From: Bacteroidales bacterium
Lineage (GTDB): Bacteria > Bacteroidota > Bacteroidia > Bacteroidales > JAOZQN01
Direction: 5' to 3'
Assembly (NCBI GenBank): GCA_029938985.1
Contig: JAOZTW010000332.1
Span: 1 to 6,125 of the forward strand
DNA: 6,125 nucleotides
Shown here: positions 1 to 6,071 of the stretch, piece by piece
How positions within the stretch are numbered: the stretch's first letter is position 1
How the letters are laid out: every line of letters begins with the position of its first letter
Made by a program: the position numbers and the translations under genes
Notes under the pieces: generated by a model
Database searches by the model: none
What the model was told of the DNA's origin: nothing
The model's input: only the letters and a program-made list of their open reading frames with translations

Positions 1-160
1 CTGGCATTGGACTAACAAGTAGTCCGTGATATTTTCGGGTATTGCAACCAACAATAGTTGTGTTTGTGTATGAACCAGAATTATTAGAAAGAAGGATTTC
101 TCTTTTTAATGAGTATTCTAAGTTTGTTAGTCGTTTTTTATCGAAATTTATATAGTTCAT
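1..160 (-). CDS. Glycogen debranching enzyme (GH133 type), N-terminal fragment cut by the window edge
   Basis: Reading the minus strand from an ATG at 160-158 gives 53 codons open to the window edge. An in-frame TAA lies two codons upstream and no earlier start exists, so the start is secure. The peptide begins MNYINFDKKRLTNLEYSL, then has EILLSNNSGSY, TTIVGCNTRKYHGLLV. This matches the conserved opening of the archaeal/bacterial glycogen debranching enzyme N-terminal domain (GDE_N): an E-(W/I)-L-x-(T/S)-N-x-x-G-x-Y stretch followed by the near-invariant T-R-(K/R)-Y-H-G-L-L-V. Known members are cytoplasmic amylo-alpha-1,6-glucosidases that act on branch points of glycogen or related alpha-glucans. 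The catalytic (alpha/alpha)6-barrel domain lies outside the window, so activity cannot be judged here. Full-length relatives are usually about 640-670 residues. I found no clear promoter of the phylum's type in 161-300. Identification is firm; the exact substrate is inferred from the family. Confidence 0.92.
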   Translation of the reverse strand, partial: MNYINFDKKRLTNLEYSLKREILLSNNSGSYTNTTIVGCNTRKYHGLLVSPMP

Positions 161-210
161 AATTTAATTTAAAAAAGTTAAAAAGTTAAAATAATAATGC
201 CGTTAATGGC

Positions 211-238
211 AATTTATAATTAAGAATTAGGAATTTGT
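211..238. repeat. Four tandem AT-rich heptads (AATTnnn)
   Basis: The plus strand reads AATTTAT, AATTAAG, AATTAGG, AATTTGT in direct succession with a strict 7-base period. It sits in the upstream region of the debranching-enzyme gene. Short degenerate AATT-based heptads of this sort are, from memory, common low-complexity intergenic sequence in Bacteroidota. A regulatory role is possible but nothing in the sequence shows one. A second tiny tandem, AAAAAGTT twice, occupies 172-187 just before the start of the same gene. Confidence 0.6.
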
Positions 239-299
239 TTACACCTTAAAATTCAATTATTAATAAAAATAAAGTTTGGCTACCCACGTAAAGTTAGAC

Positions 300-338
300 A
301 AAAAAATCTCTTTGACAAAGTTTTTCACTTTGTCAAAG
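300..338 (-). terminator. Intrinsic terminator of the secreted-protein gene
   Basis: On the minus strand a perfect 11-bp stem (CTTTGACAAAG, 7-base loop, CTTTGTCAAAG; plus-strand arms 310-320 and 328-338) is followed after AGA by seven T residues (plus-strand A300-A306). It lies 55 bases beyond the stop codon of the gene at 394-1068 and about 140 bases before the debranching-enzyme start, so it separates the two units. On the plus strand the hairpin has no T-run after it, so it should act only leftward. Confidence 0.82.
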
Positions 339-393
339 TTGTGGCGACCACGAATATACTGTGAATATAAATTTTGTTGTTATTATTAAAATT

Positions 394-1068
394 TTATTTT
401 TGATAAAATTTTCTATTAGTTTTGTCCCATGTCAATTTTATGGGTTGTTTTATTAAGTTATTTATAAAATCGCATACAAGTTTTTTGTCTGCTGGTAGTG
501 CATCGAAATCGCCACTACAAATTGAATATAATCCACCAGCATTTAAAGAAACCTCAATTGTAGTTCCGTGTTGTGGCAAGTTATAAGAAATAGCAGACAT
601 TTCATAGTAATCTTCGGGGAAGTCGGGCATATCAAAACCTTTTTTTAAAAAATCAGAATATGATAATTCTGGAATAACTTTGTATGTTACATCAATCCAT
701 TTTTTATTCTTGTATTCAAAAAATTTTACTACACTGTTAATAAAAACACCTCCTTCGGCTTCAGTTTTTGAAACTGCAATTAGTGCTGAACCATCTTTTT
801 TTCTATATAGCACAACTTGTAGTTTTACAGTGCCTCCTCCTGTTCCTTCGTCGTAAATTTCTATATATCCGTTTATTATATCCACTACTGGCTTTATTTC
901 GTAATCAGCATTAGATTGGCTAACCCAATCTCCTTCAATATTTTCTATCTCATACGCAAATCTAACATCCTTAGGTAGCTTTTCAAAATAATCTAAAACT
1001 GTCATTTTTTGTGCAAATAAGCTTGTTGCAATCACAATTATGATTGTACTTAAAATAACTTTTTTCAT
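394..1068 (-). CDS. Secreted protein of unknown function
   Basis: This encodes 224 residues starting at ATG 1068-1066. Residues 1-19 form a classic type I signal peptide: Lys-Lys, then a hydrophobic stretch rich in Ile and Val, ending SLFA before Gln20. This is the FA|Q cleavage context very common in Bacteroidota, and there is no lipobox. The mature part opens with MTVLDYFEKLP. It continues with a segment of probable beta strands around GYIEIYDEGTGGGTVKLQVVLY (residues 67-88, turn at GTGGG 76-79), then FFEYKNKKWIDVTYKVIPE (116-134), and a C-terminal half with two cysteines (184, 199) that could pair. I recognise no catalytic motif and no named domain; the strand-GTGGG-strand, 'FYEYKNGKW'-like pattern reminds me of unnamed secreted Bacteroidetes proteins. 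The likely location is periplasmic or exported. It has its own promoter (1115-1147) and terminator (300-338), so it is probably monocistronic and not part of the wall operon upstream. Confidence 0.85.
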   Translation of the reverse strand: MKKVILSTIIIVIATSLFAQKMTVLDYFEKLPKDVRFAYEIENIEGDWVSQSNADYEIKPVVDIINGYIEIYDEGTGGGTVKLQVVLYRKKDGSALIAVSKTEAEGGVFINSVVKFFEYKNKKWIDVTYKVIPELSYSDFLKKGFDMPDFPEDYYEMSAISYNLPQHGTTIEVSLNAGGLYSICSGDFDALPADKKLVCDFINNLIKQPIKLTWDKTNRKFYQK

Positions 1069-1114
1069 ATAAAATATTAATAATTTGTTAAAAAATTGTT
1101 TTTGAAATTTGCCA

Positions 1115-1147
1115 CAAATATATTTAAAAACATATTAACTAAACAAA
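1115..1147 (-). promoter_or_regulatory. Bacteroidota-type promoter of the secreted-protein gene
   Basis: Read on the minus strand, TTTG (1147-1144), a 21-base spacer and TATATTTG (1122-1115) match the phylum's -33/-7 consensus TTTG-N19-21-TAnnTTTG at every fixed position. Transcription would start near 1108, giving a leader of about 40 bases before the ATG at 1068. The match is by eye, and AT-rich sequence yields some chance hits. Confidence 0.65.
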
Positions 1148-1211
1148 TCTTTTTGTTATGTTTTTTAAAATAAAATAAAATAAAAATTTTATTATCAAAT
1201 AATATTAAATA

Positions 1212-1232
1212 TACATTTTGTAAGACAATGTA
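1212..1232 (-). terminator. Weak candidate terminator after rodA
   Basis: Twenty bases past the rodA stop, the minus strand can form a stem TACATT/AATGTA, extendable by two pairs across a two-base bulge. T-rich but interrupted sequence follows, including a plus-strand (AAAAT)3 tract at 1167-1181. There is no clean T-run immediately after the stem, so termination here may be leaky, and readthrough into the next gene is possible. Confidence 0.28.
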
Positions 1233-1251
1233 AATGAACGGTATATGAAAA

Positions 1252-2676
1252 TCAGATAACTTCTTCTCTGTTTGTGTCTAATTTTATTAAAATAAAAAGA
1301 AGAATTGTAAACGACCACAACGACGAACCACCATAGCTAAAAAAAGGAAGAGGAATACCGATTACTGGCATTAATCCGAGTACCATTCCTACATTTACTG
1401 CAAAATGAAAAAATAAAATAGAAGCCACGGTGTATCCATAAATTCTGCTAAATCGTGAGCGTTGCCGCTCAGATACATAAATAACTCGTAACAGCAAAAT
1501 AAGAAAAATTACTAATATAGATGTAGTTCCAACAAAGCCCCATTCTTCTCCCACTGTACAAAAAATAAAATCAGTATCTTGTTCTGGTACAAAATTGTAT
1601 TTTGTTTGTGTTCCATTTAAAAAACCTTTGCCGTAGAGTCGTCCCGAACCAATTGCGATTTTGGATTGATTAACATTGTATCCTATACCATGTGGGTCGT
1701 CTTGAATACCAAGAAAAACATCGATACGAGTTTTGTGGTGTGTTTGTAAAATTGAATTATAAATATAGTCAACAGAAAAAATATAAAATATCGAACTAAT
1801 TAATATCAAAGCAATTATTAAAATATTGAAAAGTCGTTTTTTATAAGCATAATAAAAGAAAAAACAAAGACTAATAAAGAGTGCAATTCCAATTATTATT
1901 GGTAGTTTTATATTTAAAACAAATAAATTTGCAACATATAATAATGCAAAAACACCTATTAATATTCCGAGAGCAATGAATAATTCTTTTGGGTTGCGTC
2001 TAATAAAATAATAAGTTATGAAAGCCAATACTATCAATCCAATAAATAAGTATGATAGATTAATTTTTAGAGCAAGAATAAAAAGAGTTATTACAAGCAT
2101 TAATAATAATAAAACTGAACCATTTAATCCCTCTCTGTATAAAACGATTACAAAAGCAACATAAATTATTGCTGAACCTGTATCTGGTTGTAACATAATT
2201 AATAAGGCAGGACTTATAAGAATTGCTATGATAAGAAAAATGTTGTTTGTTTTGGTTAAATCAAAATTATGTTTGCTCATAAAACTCGAAAGTGCCAGAG
2301 CTGTTGTAAATTTTGCAAATTCAGCAGGTTGTATTTTATAATTACCTATTTCAAACCAAGATTTTGCTCCATGCGAAGCATCTCCAAATAATAGCACAGC
2401 TATTAAAAGAAAAAAAGTAATCGTATAGGCGATGTAAGCAAACATTGGAAACACCTTACTATCAACAATCAAAATGAAAGCGATAATTAAAAACGAAAGT
2501 AGAATCCAAATCATTTGTTTTCCATATCTTTGACTTGTGTCAAAAATCACATTATATTCTTCCTTATAAACAGCGGCATAAATATTTATCCAACCAAGAA
2601 TAATTAAAGTTAAATATAGGATTATTGAAAGCCAATCAATTTTTAACCAGAAGTTCTTATTTCTTTTTTTTGCCAA
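1252..2676 (-). CDS. rodA: RodA, SEDS-family peptidoglycan glycosyltransferase with TTG start
   Basis: RodA polymerises lipid II into glycan strands during cell elongation, working in the inner membrane with PBP2, encoded just upstream. The 474-residue product has the SEDS signatures in order: DWLSIILY with first helix (14-33), GAKSWFEIGNYKIQPAEFAK (103-122, including the conserved loop Trp107), QPDTGSA (163-169), DPHGIGYNVNQSKIAIGSG (327-345), and GTQTKYNFVPEQDTDFIF (355-372). Asp368 probably corresponds to the essential loop Asp of studied RodA proteins. It ends with PLPFFSYGGSSLW (442-454). The segment between QPDTG and DPHG is roughly 95 residues longer than in E. coli RodA (comparison from memory) and adds about four hydrophobic segments. 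The start is TTG (2676-2674): the frame has no ATG between the upstream in-frame stop (2697-2695) and Met55, and the N-terminal sequence MAKKRNKNFWLKIDWL fits the family only if translation starts here. It lies 10 bases after the mrdA stop, so the two are surely cotranscribed. Confidence 0.95.
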   Translation of the reverse strand: MAKKRNKNFWLKIDWLSIILYLTLIILGWINIYAAVYKEEYNVIFDTSQRYGKQMIWILLSFLIIAFILIVDSKVFPMFAYIAYTITFFLLIAVLLFGDASHGAKSWFEIGNYKIQPAEFAKFTTALALSSFMSKHNFDLTKTNNIFLIIAILISPALLIMLQPDTGSAIIYVAFVIVLYREGLNGSVLLLLMLVITLFILALKINLSYLFIGLIVLAFITYYFIRRNPKELFIALGILIGVFALLYVANLFVLNIKLPIIIGIALFISLCFFFYYAYKKRLFNILIIALILISSIFYIFSVDYIYNSILQTHHKTRIDVFLGIQDDPHGIGYNVNQSKIAIGSGRLYGKGFLNGTQTKYNFVPEQDTDFIFCTVGEEWGFVGTTSILVIFLILLLRVIYVSERQRSRFSRIYGYTVASILFFHFAVNVGMVLGLMPVIGIPLPFFSYGGSSLWSFTILLFILIKLDTNREEVI

Positions 2677-2686
2677 AATTAATTTA

Positions 2687-4501
2687 TTAATTGTTCATTA
2701 AATTACCTTGAATCATTTTTTGTTCCAACCATGGTTTTGAAATAGAATCGGACAAATATTTTTCTATCATTAAAGTAGCAATTGGAGCCGCCCAAGTAGA
2801 GCCATAGCCACCGTTTTCTACATAAACAGAAATAGCAATTTTTGGTTCGTTTTTAGGTGCAAATGCCACAAAAATTGAATGGTCTGTTCCGTGTGGATTT
2901 TGTGCAGTTCCTGTTTTTCCACAAATTGTTATGTTGGGTAGAGCTAAGCCTCCCGCTGTTCCAAATTCTAAAACAGTTTGCATACCCGTAATTACTGGTT
3001 CAAAATATTTTTGTTCAATATTTACATAATGTTTTTCTTTAAATTTTTCATTAATTTCTGCTTGCCCTCCTATTCGTCTTACAGAATGTGGAATAATATA
3101 ATAACCTCTATTTGCAATTACCGAAACCATGTTTGCTATTTGTATAGGAGTGAAACCTAATTCTCCTTGACCTATAGAGAGTGAAATAATTGTAAAAGGT
3201 CCCCATCTACCTCTTCCGTAGTATTTATTAAAATAATTTGAGGGATATAAAATCCCTGAAAGTTCGTGTCCTAAGTCACTTTTTAGTTTTACTCCAAGTC
3301 CAAAAGAATGAAGGTAACTCCTCCAGTTTTGATAAGCATCTTCGGAGGTTGGGTAAATGTCGTTGTGTAGAATTTTTGTGAACACACCACAATAATACGA
3401 GTTGCACGAACCAGCTATTGAATGAATTAAACCGATATTGCCAACATGATGACAACCAACCACATGCGTCCCAATACTAAAGCCTCCATTGCAAGGAAAA
3501 ACAGACTCAGATGTTATCACTCCCTCCTGCATACCTATTAAAGCTTGAATAGGCTTTAAAGTTGAACCAGGTGGATAAAACGCCATTAAAGCTCTGTTAA
3601 ATAGAGGCTTATCTTCACTTGACGCAAGGGCAAGATAATTTTGCGAACGTTTATTACCTGTTAGTAAATTGGGGGCATAATATGGAGAACTTATTAATGC
3701 GAGTACCTCACCAGTAGCTGGTTCTATTGCAACTATGCTACCTCTTTTATTTTGCATAAGTTTTTCGCCGTATTTTTGAAGTTCTACATCAATTGTGGTA
3801 TATATATCACTACCCACCACCTCTGATGTATCATATTTTCCTTCTTTATAACTACCTTTTACTCTATTGTGAACATCTACAAGAAATATACTTAATCCTT
3901 TTTTACCTCTTAATATTTTTTCATAAGCTTTTTCTATGCCACTAATACCAACATAGTCACCTGCTTTATAATAGGCATCTTCGTCAAGCTTTTTTCTATT
4001 TACTTCTCCTACATATCCCAAAAAATGTGATGCAATATCTTGTTTATAAATTCTTGTAGAATGTGTTTGAATAAAAAAACCTTGAAATTTATACAGTTTT
4101 TCTTGTAATTCAGCATATCTAAGAGCAGATATTTGTTTAAAAACAATTGAGGGTTTATACAAAGAGTATTTTCTGGCTTTATTTATATTGTTTTTTAAGG
4201 TTTCGATATTTGTACCAAGAATTTCACATAACTCTAATGTGTCAAATTCTTTTGTTTGTTTGGGAACTATCATCAAGTCATATTGTGCTTGATTATAAAC
4301 CAGTAATTCTCCATTACGGTCAAAAATAAGTCCACGAGCAGGATATTCAGTTACATGTCGGCGTGCATTATTTTCTGCCGATATTTGATATTTTGTTTCC
4401 GTTATTTGTAAAGCAAATAAACGAATAACGTATATTATTGTTACAAGAACAAAAAAACCACCGATAATAAATTGTCTATTTGAATTTACATCTTGTGCCA
4501 T
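2687..4501 (-). CDS. mrdA: Penicillin-binding protein 2 (class B transpeptidase of elongation)
   Basis: PBP2 crosslinks new peptidoglycan on the periplasmic side and activates RodA, its operon partner. The 604-residue protein begins with a short cytoplasmic tail and one membrane anchor (about residues 11-31). It is followed by the pedestal/dimerisation region with the class B opening YPARGLIFDRNGELL (53-67) and VGISGIEKAYEKILRG (184-199). The transpeptidase domain (about 250-582) keeps all three active-site motifs: STLK (Ser313 nucleophile, Lys316), SCN (365-367) and KTGT (529-532). It also has FNRALMAFYPPGS before the serine and QNPHGTDHSIFVAFAPK after KTGT. Length and motif spacing are normal for Bacteroidota PBP2 and nothing looks broken. 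The ATG at 4501-4499 is the natural start, ahead of the anchor. Its promoter is at 4535-4565. No mreC or mreD lies upstream, although these often precede mrdA in this phylum. As a PBP2 it should be the kind of protein inhibited by mecillinam-type beta-lactams. Confidence 0.97.
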   Translation of the reverse strand: MAQDVNSNRQFIIGGFFVLVTIIYVIRLFALQITETKYQISAENNARRHVTEYPARGLIFDRNGELLVYNQAQYDLMIVPKQTKEFDTLELCEILGTNIETLKNNINKARKYSLYKPSIVFKQISALRYAELQEKLYKFQGFFIQTHSTRIYKQDIASHFLGYVGEVNRKKLDEDAYYKAGDYVGISGIEKAYEKILRGKKGLSIFLVDVHNRVKGSYKEGKYDTSEVVGSDIYTTIDVELQKYGEKLMQNKRGSIVAIEPATGEVLALISSPYYAPNLLTGNKRSQNYLALASSEDKPLFNRALMAFYPPGSTLKPIQALIGMQEGVITSESVFPCNGGFSIGTHVVGCHHVGNIGLIHSIAGSCNSYYCGVFTKILHNDIYPTSEDAYQNWRSYLHSFGLGVKLKSDLGHELSGILYPSNYFNKYYGRGRWGPFTIISLSIGQGELGFTPIQIANMVSVIANRGYYIIPHSVRRIGGQAEINEKFKEKHYVNIEQKYFEPVITGMQTVLEFGTAGGLALPNITICGKTGTAQNPHGTDHSIFVAFAPKNEPKIAISVYVENGGYGSTWAAPIATLMIEKYLSDSISKPWLEQKMIQGNLMNN

Positions 4502-4534
4502 TTTATGAAATGAAGTTTAATAGTTGTAAAAATG

Positions 4535-4565
4535 CAAAAATAGTATTTTTTATTAAAAAAAACAA
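4535..4565 (-). promoter_or_regulatory. Bacteroidota-type promoter of the mrdA-rodA operon
   Basis: On the minus strand, TTG (4565-4563), a 20-base spacer and TATTTTTG (4542-4535) fit the phylum consensus; the -33 element has three of the four TTTG bases. Transcription would begin near 4528, leaving a short AT-rich leader of about 27 bases before the mrdA ATG. Only one promoter is seen for the pair, which supports cotranscription of rodA. Confidence 0.6.
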
Positions 4566-4607
4566 TTAAAATATTGATTAGTGAAAAAGAAAAAATAACT
4601 AACATCT

Positions 4608-4630
4608 GAAAAGTCGGGAAAACTTTTCCG
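4608..4630. repeat. Overlapping hairpin and 16-base palindrome
   Basis: The sequence CGGGAAAACTTTTCCG (4615-4630) is a palindrome apart from one G-T position. An alternative 7-bp hairpin, GAAAAGT (4608-4614) with ACTTTTC (4622-4628) and a 7-base loop, uses part of the same bases, so the two folds exclude each other. It lies about 45-65 bases upstream of the mrdA -33 element, where a dimeric regulator could bind. That role is inference only. Confidence 0.5.
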
Positions 4631-4644
4631 CAATATTAAAAACA

Positions 4645-4665
4645 TACAATTTGTTGTACAATTTG
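4645..4665. repeat. Two 9-base direct repeats at a 12-base period
   Basis: TACAATTTG occurs at 4645-4653 and again at 4657-4665, with TTG between. The junction also forms the perfect 8-base palindrome TTGTACAA (4654-4661). The spacing is close to one helical turn, as in paired operator half-sites, but could also be a chance duplication in AT-rich DNA. Confidence 0.5.
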
Positions 4666-4667
4666 CC

Positions 4668-4695
4668 GTAGAAAAAAGGCATGCCTTGTTTCCTC
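4668..4695. repeat. Imperfect 28-base palindrome, possible relic of a dispersed repeat
   Basis: The core AAGGCATGCCTT (4676-4687) is a perfect 12-base palindrome. Extending it symmetrically to 4668-4695 gives 11 matching pairs out of 14. The halves resemble, with a few changes, a dispersed palindrome I recall from intergenic regions of several bacterial phyla, whose left half is GTAGAGACAAGGCA. This copy would be a decayed one. On the minus strand a run of six T residues follows the core, but the stem is too short for a convincing terminator. Confidence 0.5.
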
Positions 4696-4829
4696 AACAT
4701 ATTTTGCATAAAAATTGACATAAAAAATCTACGTATTTGTATTTATTTTATTAATATACAGAATAGTTGGGCACTGGTTTACAGTCAAAACTTAAAATAT
4801 TAAAAAAAACAAAAAATAAATCAAAATAT

Positions 4830-4862
4830 TTTGCGCTTTCTGGAAATTTAACTCTACTTTTG
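4830..4862 (+). promoter_or_regulatory. Strong Bacteroidota-type promoter of the lipoprotein gene
   Basis: TTTG (4830-4833), a 21-base spacer and TACTTTTG (4855-4862) match the -33/-7 consensus completely. An A-rich tract (4801-4820) lies upstream, as in strongly expressed genes. Transcription would start near 4869, giving a leader of about 80 bases. The leader holds two TTCGGA copies (4873-4878, 4886-4891), and CCTGCA (4917-4922) can pair with TGCAGG (4861-4866), though the latter is probably just outside the transcript. Confidence 0.72.
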
Positions 4863-4952
4863 CAGGCGTGAGTTCGGAATTACATTTCGGACACACACAG
4901 TAGCCACATCCATTCTCCTGCATTTAAGAACAAATAAAATATTGAGATTAAT

Positions 4953-6071
4953 ATGAAAACAAAAATCGCACTTAAACTTCTTAGTTTAATTCTTTATACA
5001 ATGATTCTGAGTTGTCAAAAAGATTCTACTAATATTATTGAACCAGACAGCAATGAAATAGATATTGTCATTCAGAAAGTAAATGAGGATATACAATCAT
5101 CAAAACTTGCAGTTTCAAAATTAACAAAAGAGCATTTCAATATATGGTTTGCCGAATTTGTTCAATTTGGACCTTTAAAACAAGACCGACAAAATATGCT
5201 GGAAGCAGTATCTAATGGAGACTTACCTATTGGCTGTTCAATAACCCTTCAAGATAATTCAGAAGACAATCTGCCATCTTCTATTATTTTCAACCCCTAT
5301 AATTTACCAATAATTGAGGGCAATAATATTTTAAGTTATCTAAAATGGTTAGAGAATATGTTGATAGCAAGCTCGGGCAACTTAGAACTAATACAAGAAC
5401 CTTTTCAAGGAAGTCTCCCTTTTGTAAATACATTAAGTGAAGATATACTAATACGAATCACTGAAATTGAAGTAGAGGGAACATGTCTTGTTCCCGGATA
5501 TGAAGAACGTGATGCTTTGAAAATAGAGGTGCTTATTAATACTCAAAATAATGAAATGATTTCCAGCTGGTTTGGGATAGGATTTAATAAGGAAGAAATG
5601 CAAAATACAATCGCTCAACTCTTGGGTTCTGAAAACGAAGTGTGGATTGATGTGAAAGAACTACTTCCTAATTGGTTAAAAAACAGAATAAATACTTTTC
5701 CTGTTGAAGGTGATAACGAAGTTTGCCATGGGGCTGCCAGAGAATTTTACTATGTTGAGCAAGAAGCTTCTCTCAATGCCAGTACAGAGGCTACAACACT
5801 CATGTTATCAAATTATTATTGTACAAAAACTGATATTAGTAATTTAGTATTTGGTGACTATTTGTATGTACCCGGTCAGCATAGTGGCAGGTATTTACTT
5901 AAAGACCCTGACTCTGGTCGCCATATTGTTTTTAGTGTGCAATCAGGAGGAATTGGAGCGTATCGTTTCTGGTGGATGAACGAAGATTTCTCTGGCAACC
6001 CTTTTGGGCATAAAGCTGTGGATAGTCTTCTTACTACTCGAATTGATGTTTATCGAAGATGCAAAGAATAA
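4953..6071 (+). CDS. Lipoprotein with a candidate papain/NlpC-like cysteine hydrolase domain
   Basis: This encodes 372 residues. Residues 1-20 are a lipoprotein signal (basic MKTKIALK, hydrophobic stretch, then ILS) ending at Cys21, the expected lipidated residue, so the protein should be membrane-anchored in the cell envelope. Residues 22-245 are acidic and soluble with no family I recognise; part (160-215) looks beta-rich. The C-terminal part (about 250-372) has VCHGAAREFYYV with Cys258, then FGDYLYVPG (300-308), then RHIVFSV with His324, and WWMNEDFSGN with Asn343. The order Cys, Gly-Asp, His, polar residue, with these spacings, is that of NlpC/P60 and CHAP papain-like folds, where the Cys is the nucleophile. 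This is pattern inference, not a firm family match, and the Cys could instead be structural, as there are further cysteines at 95, 178, 290 and 370. The ATG at 4953 is chosen because it puts the signal at the N-terminus. It is transcribed alone from a strong promoter and seems unrelated to its divergent neighbours. Confidence 0.85.
   Translation: MKTKIALKLLSLILYTMILSCQKDSTNIIEPDSNEIDIVIQKVNEDIQSSKLAVSKLTKEHFNIWFAEFVQFGPLKQDRQNMLEAVSNGDLPIGCSITLQDNSEDNLPSSIIFNPYNLPIIEGNNILSYLKWLENMLIASSGNLELIQEPFQGSLPFVNTLSEDILIRITEIEVEGTCLVPGYEERDALKIEVLINTQNNEMISSWFGIGFNKEEMQNTIAQLLGSENEVWIDVKELLPNWLKNRINTFPVEGDNEVCHGAAREFYYVEQEASLNASTEATTLMLSNYYCTKTDISNLVFGDYLYVPGQHSGRYLLKDPDSGRHIVFSVQSGGIGAYRFWWMNEDFSGNPFGHKAVDSLLTTRIDVYRRCKE

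Larger units (their letters stand above)
4502..4952. other. Divergent intergenic spacer between mrdA and the lipoprotein gene
   Basis: This 451-base noncoding stretch separates two genes transcribed away from each other. It contains the leftward mrdA promoter (4535-4565), a hairpin and palindrome at 4608-4630, a 9-base direct repeat (4645-4665), an imperfect 28-base palindrome (4668-4695), and the rightward lipoprotein promoter (4830-4862) followed by a leader of roughly 80 bases. Short open frames cross the palindrome on both strands (33 and 41 codons), but neither has a recognisable sequence or start context. The remaining parts, 4696-4765 and 4773-4829, are AT-rich with nothing I can identify. 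Confidence 0.7.

Noticed and set aside
341..351. Small hairpin GTGG-CGA-CCAC next to the terminator
   Set aside because: The stem is only four pairs with no T-run; it adds nothing to the adjoining 11-bp terminator stem.
387..412. AT-only inverted repeat overlapping the stop of the secreted-protein gene
   Set aside because: It consists almost entirely of A and T runs expected by chance here, and a much better terminator lies at 300-338.
2978..3160. 60-codon open frame on the plus strand
   Set aside because: It lies wholly inside mrdA on the opposite strand, has a low-complexity Phe/Tyr/Ile-rich translation, and overlaps conserved PBP2 transpeptidase sequence.
4147..4329. 60-codon open frame on the plus strand
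   Set aside because: It is antisense to the N-terminal part of mrdA, with no promoter, start context or recognisable protein sequence.
4586..4803. Short open frames in the spacer (33 codons on minus, 41 codons on plus) that cross the palindrome
   Set aside because: Both are explained by AT-rich sequence and a palindrome without stop codons. Their translations look random and neither follows a usable promoter at a sensible distance.
4868..4903. GTG-initiated 11-codon leader peptide before the lipoprotein gene
   Set aside because: The GTG falls at the predicted transcription start, leaving no leader for ribosome binding, and the peptide shows no run of a regulatory amino acid.
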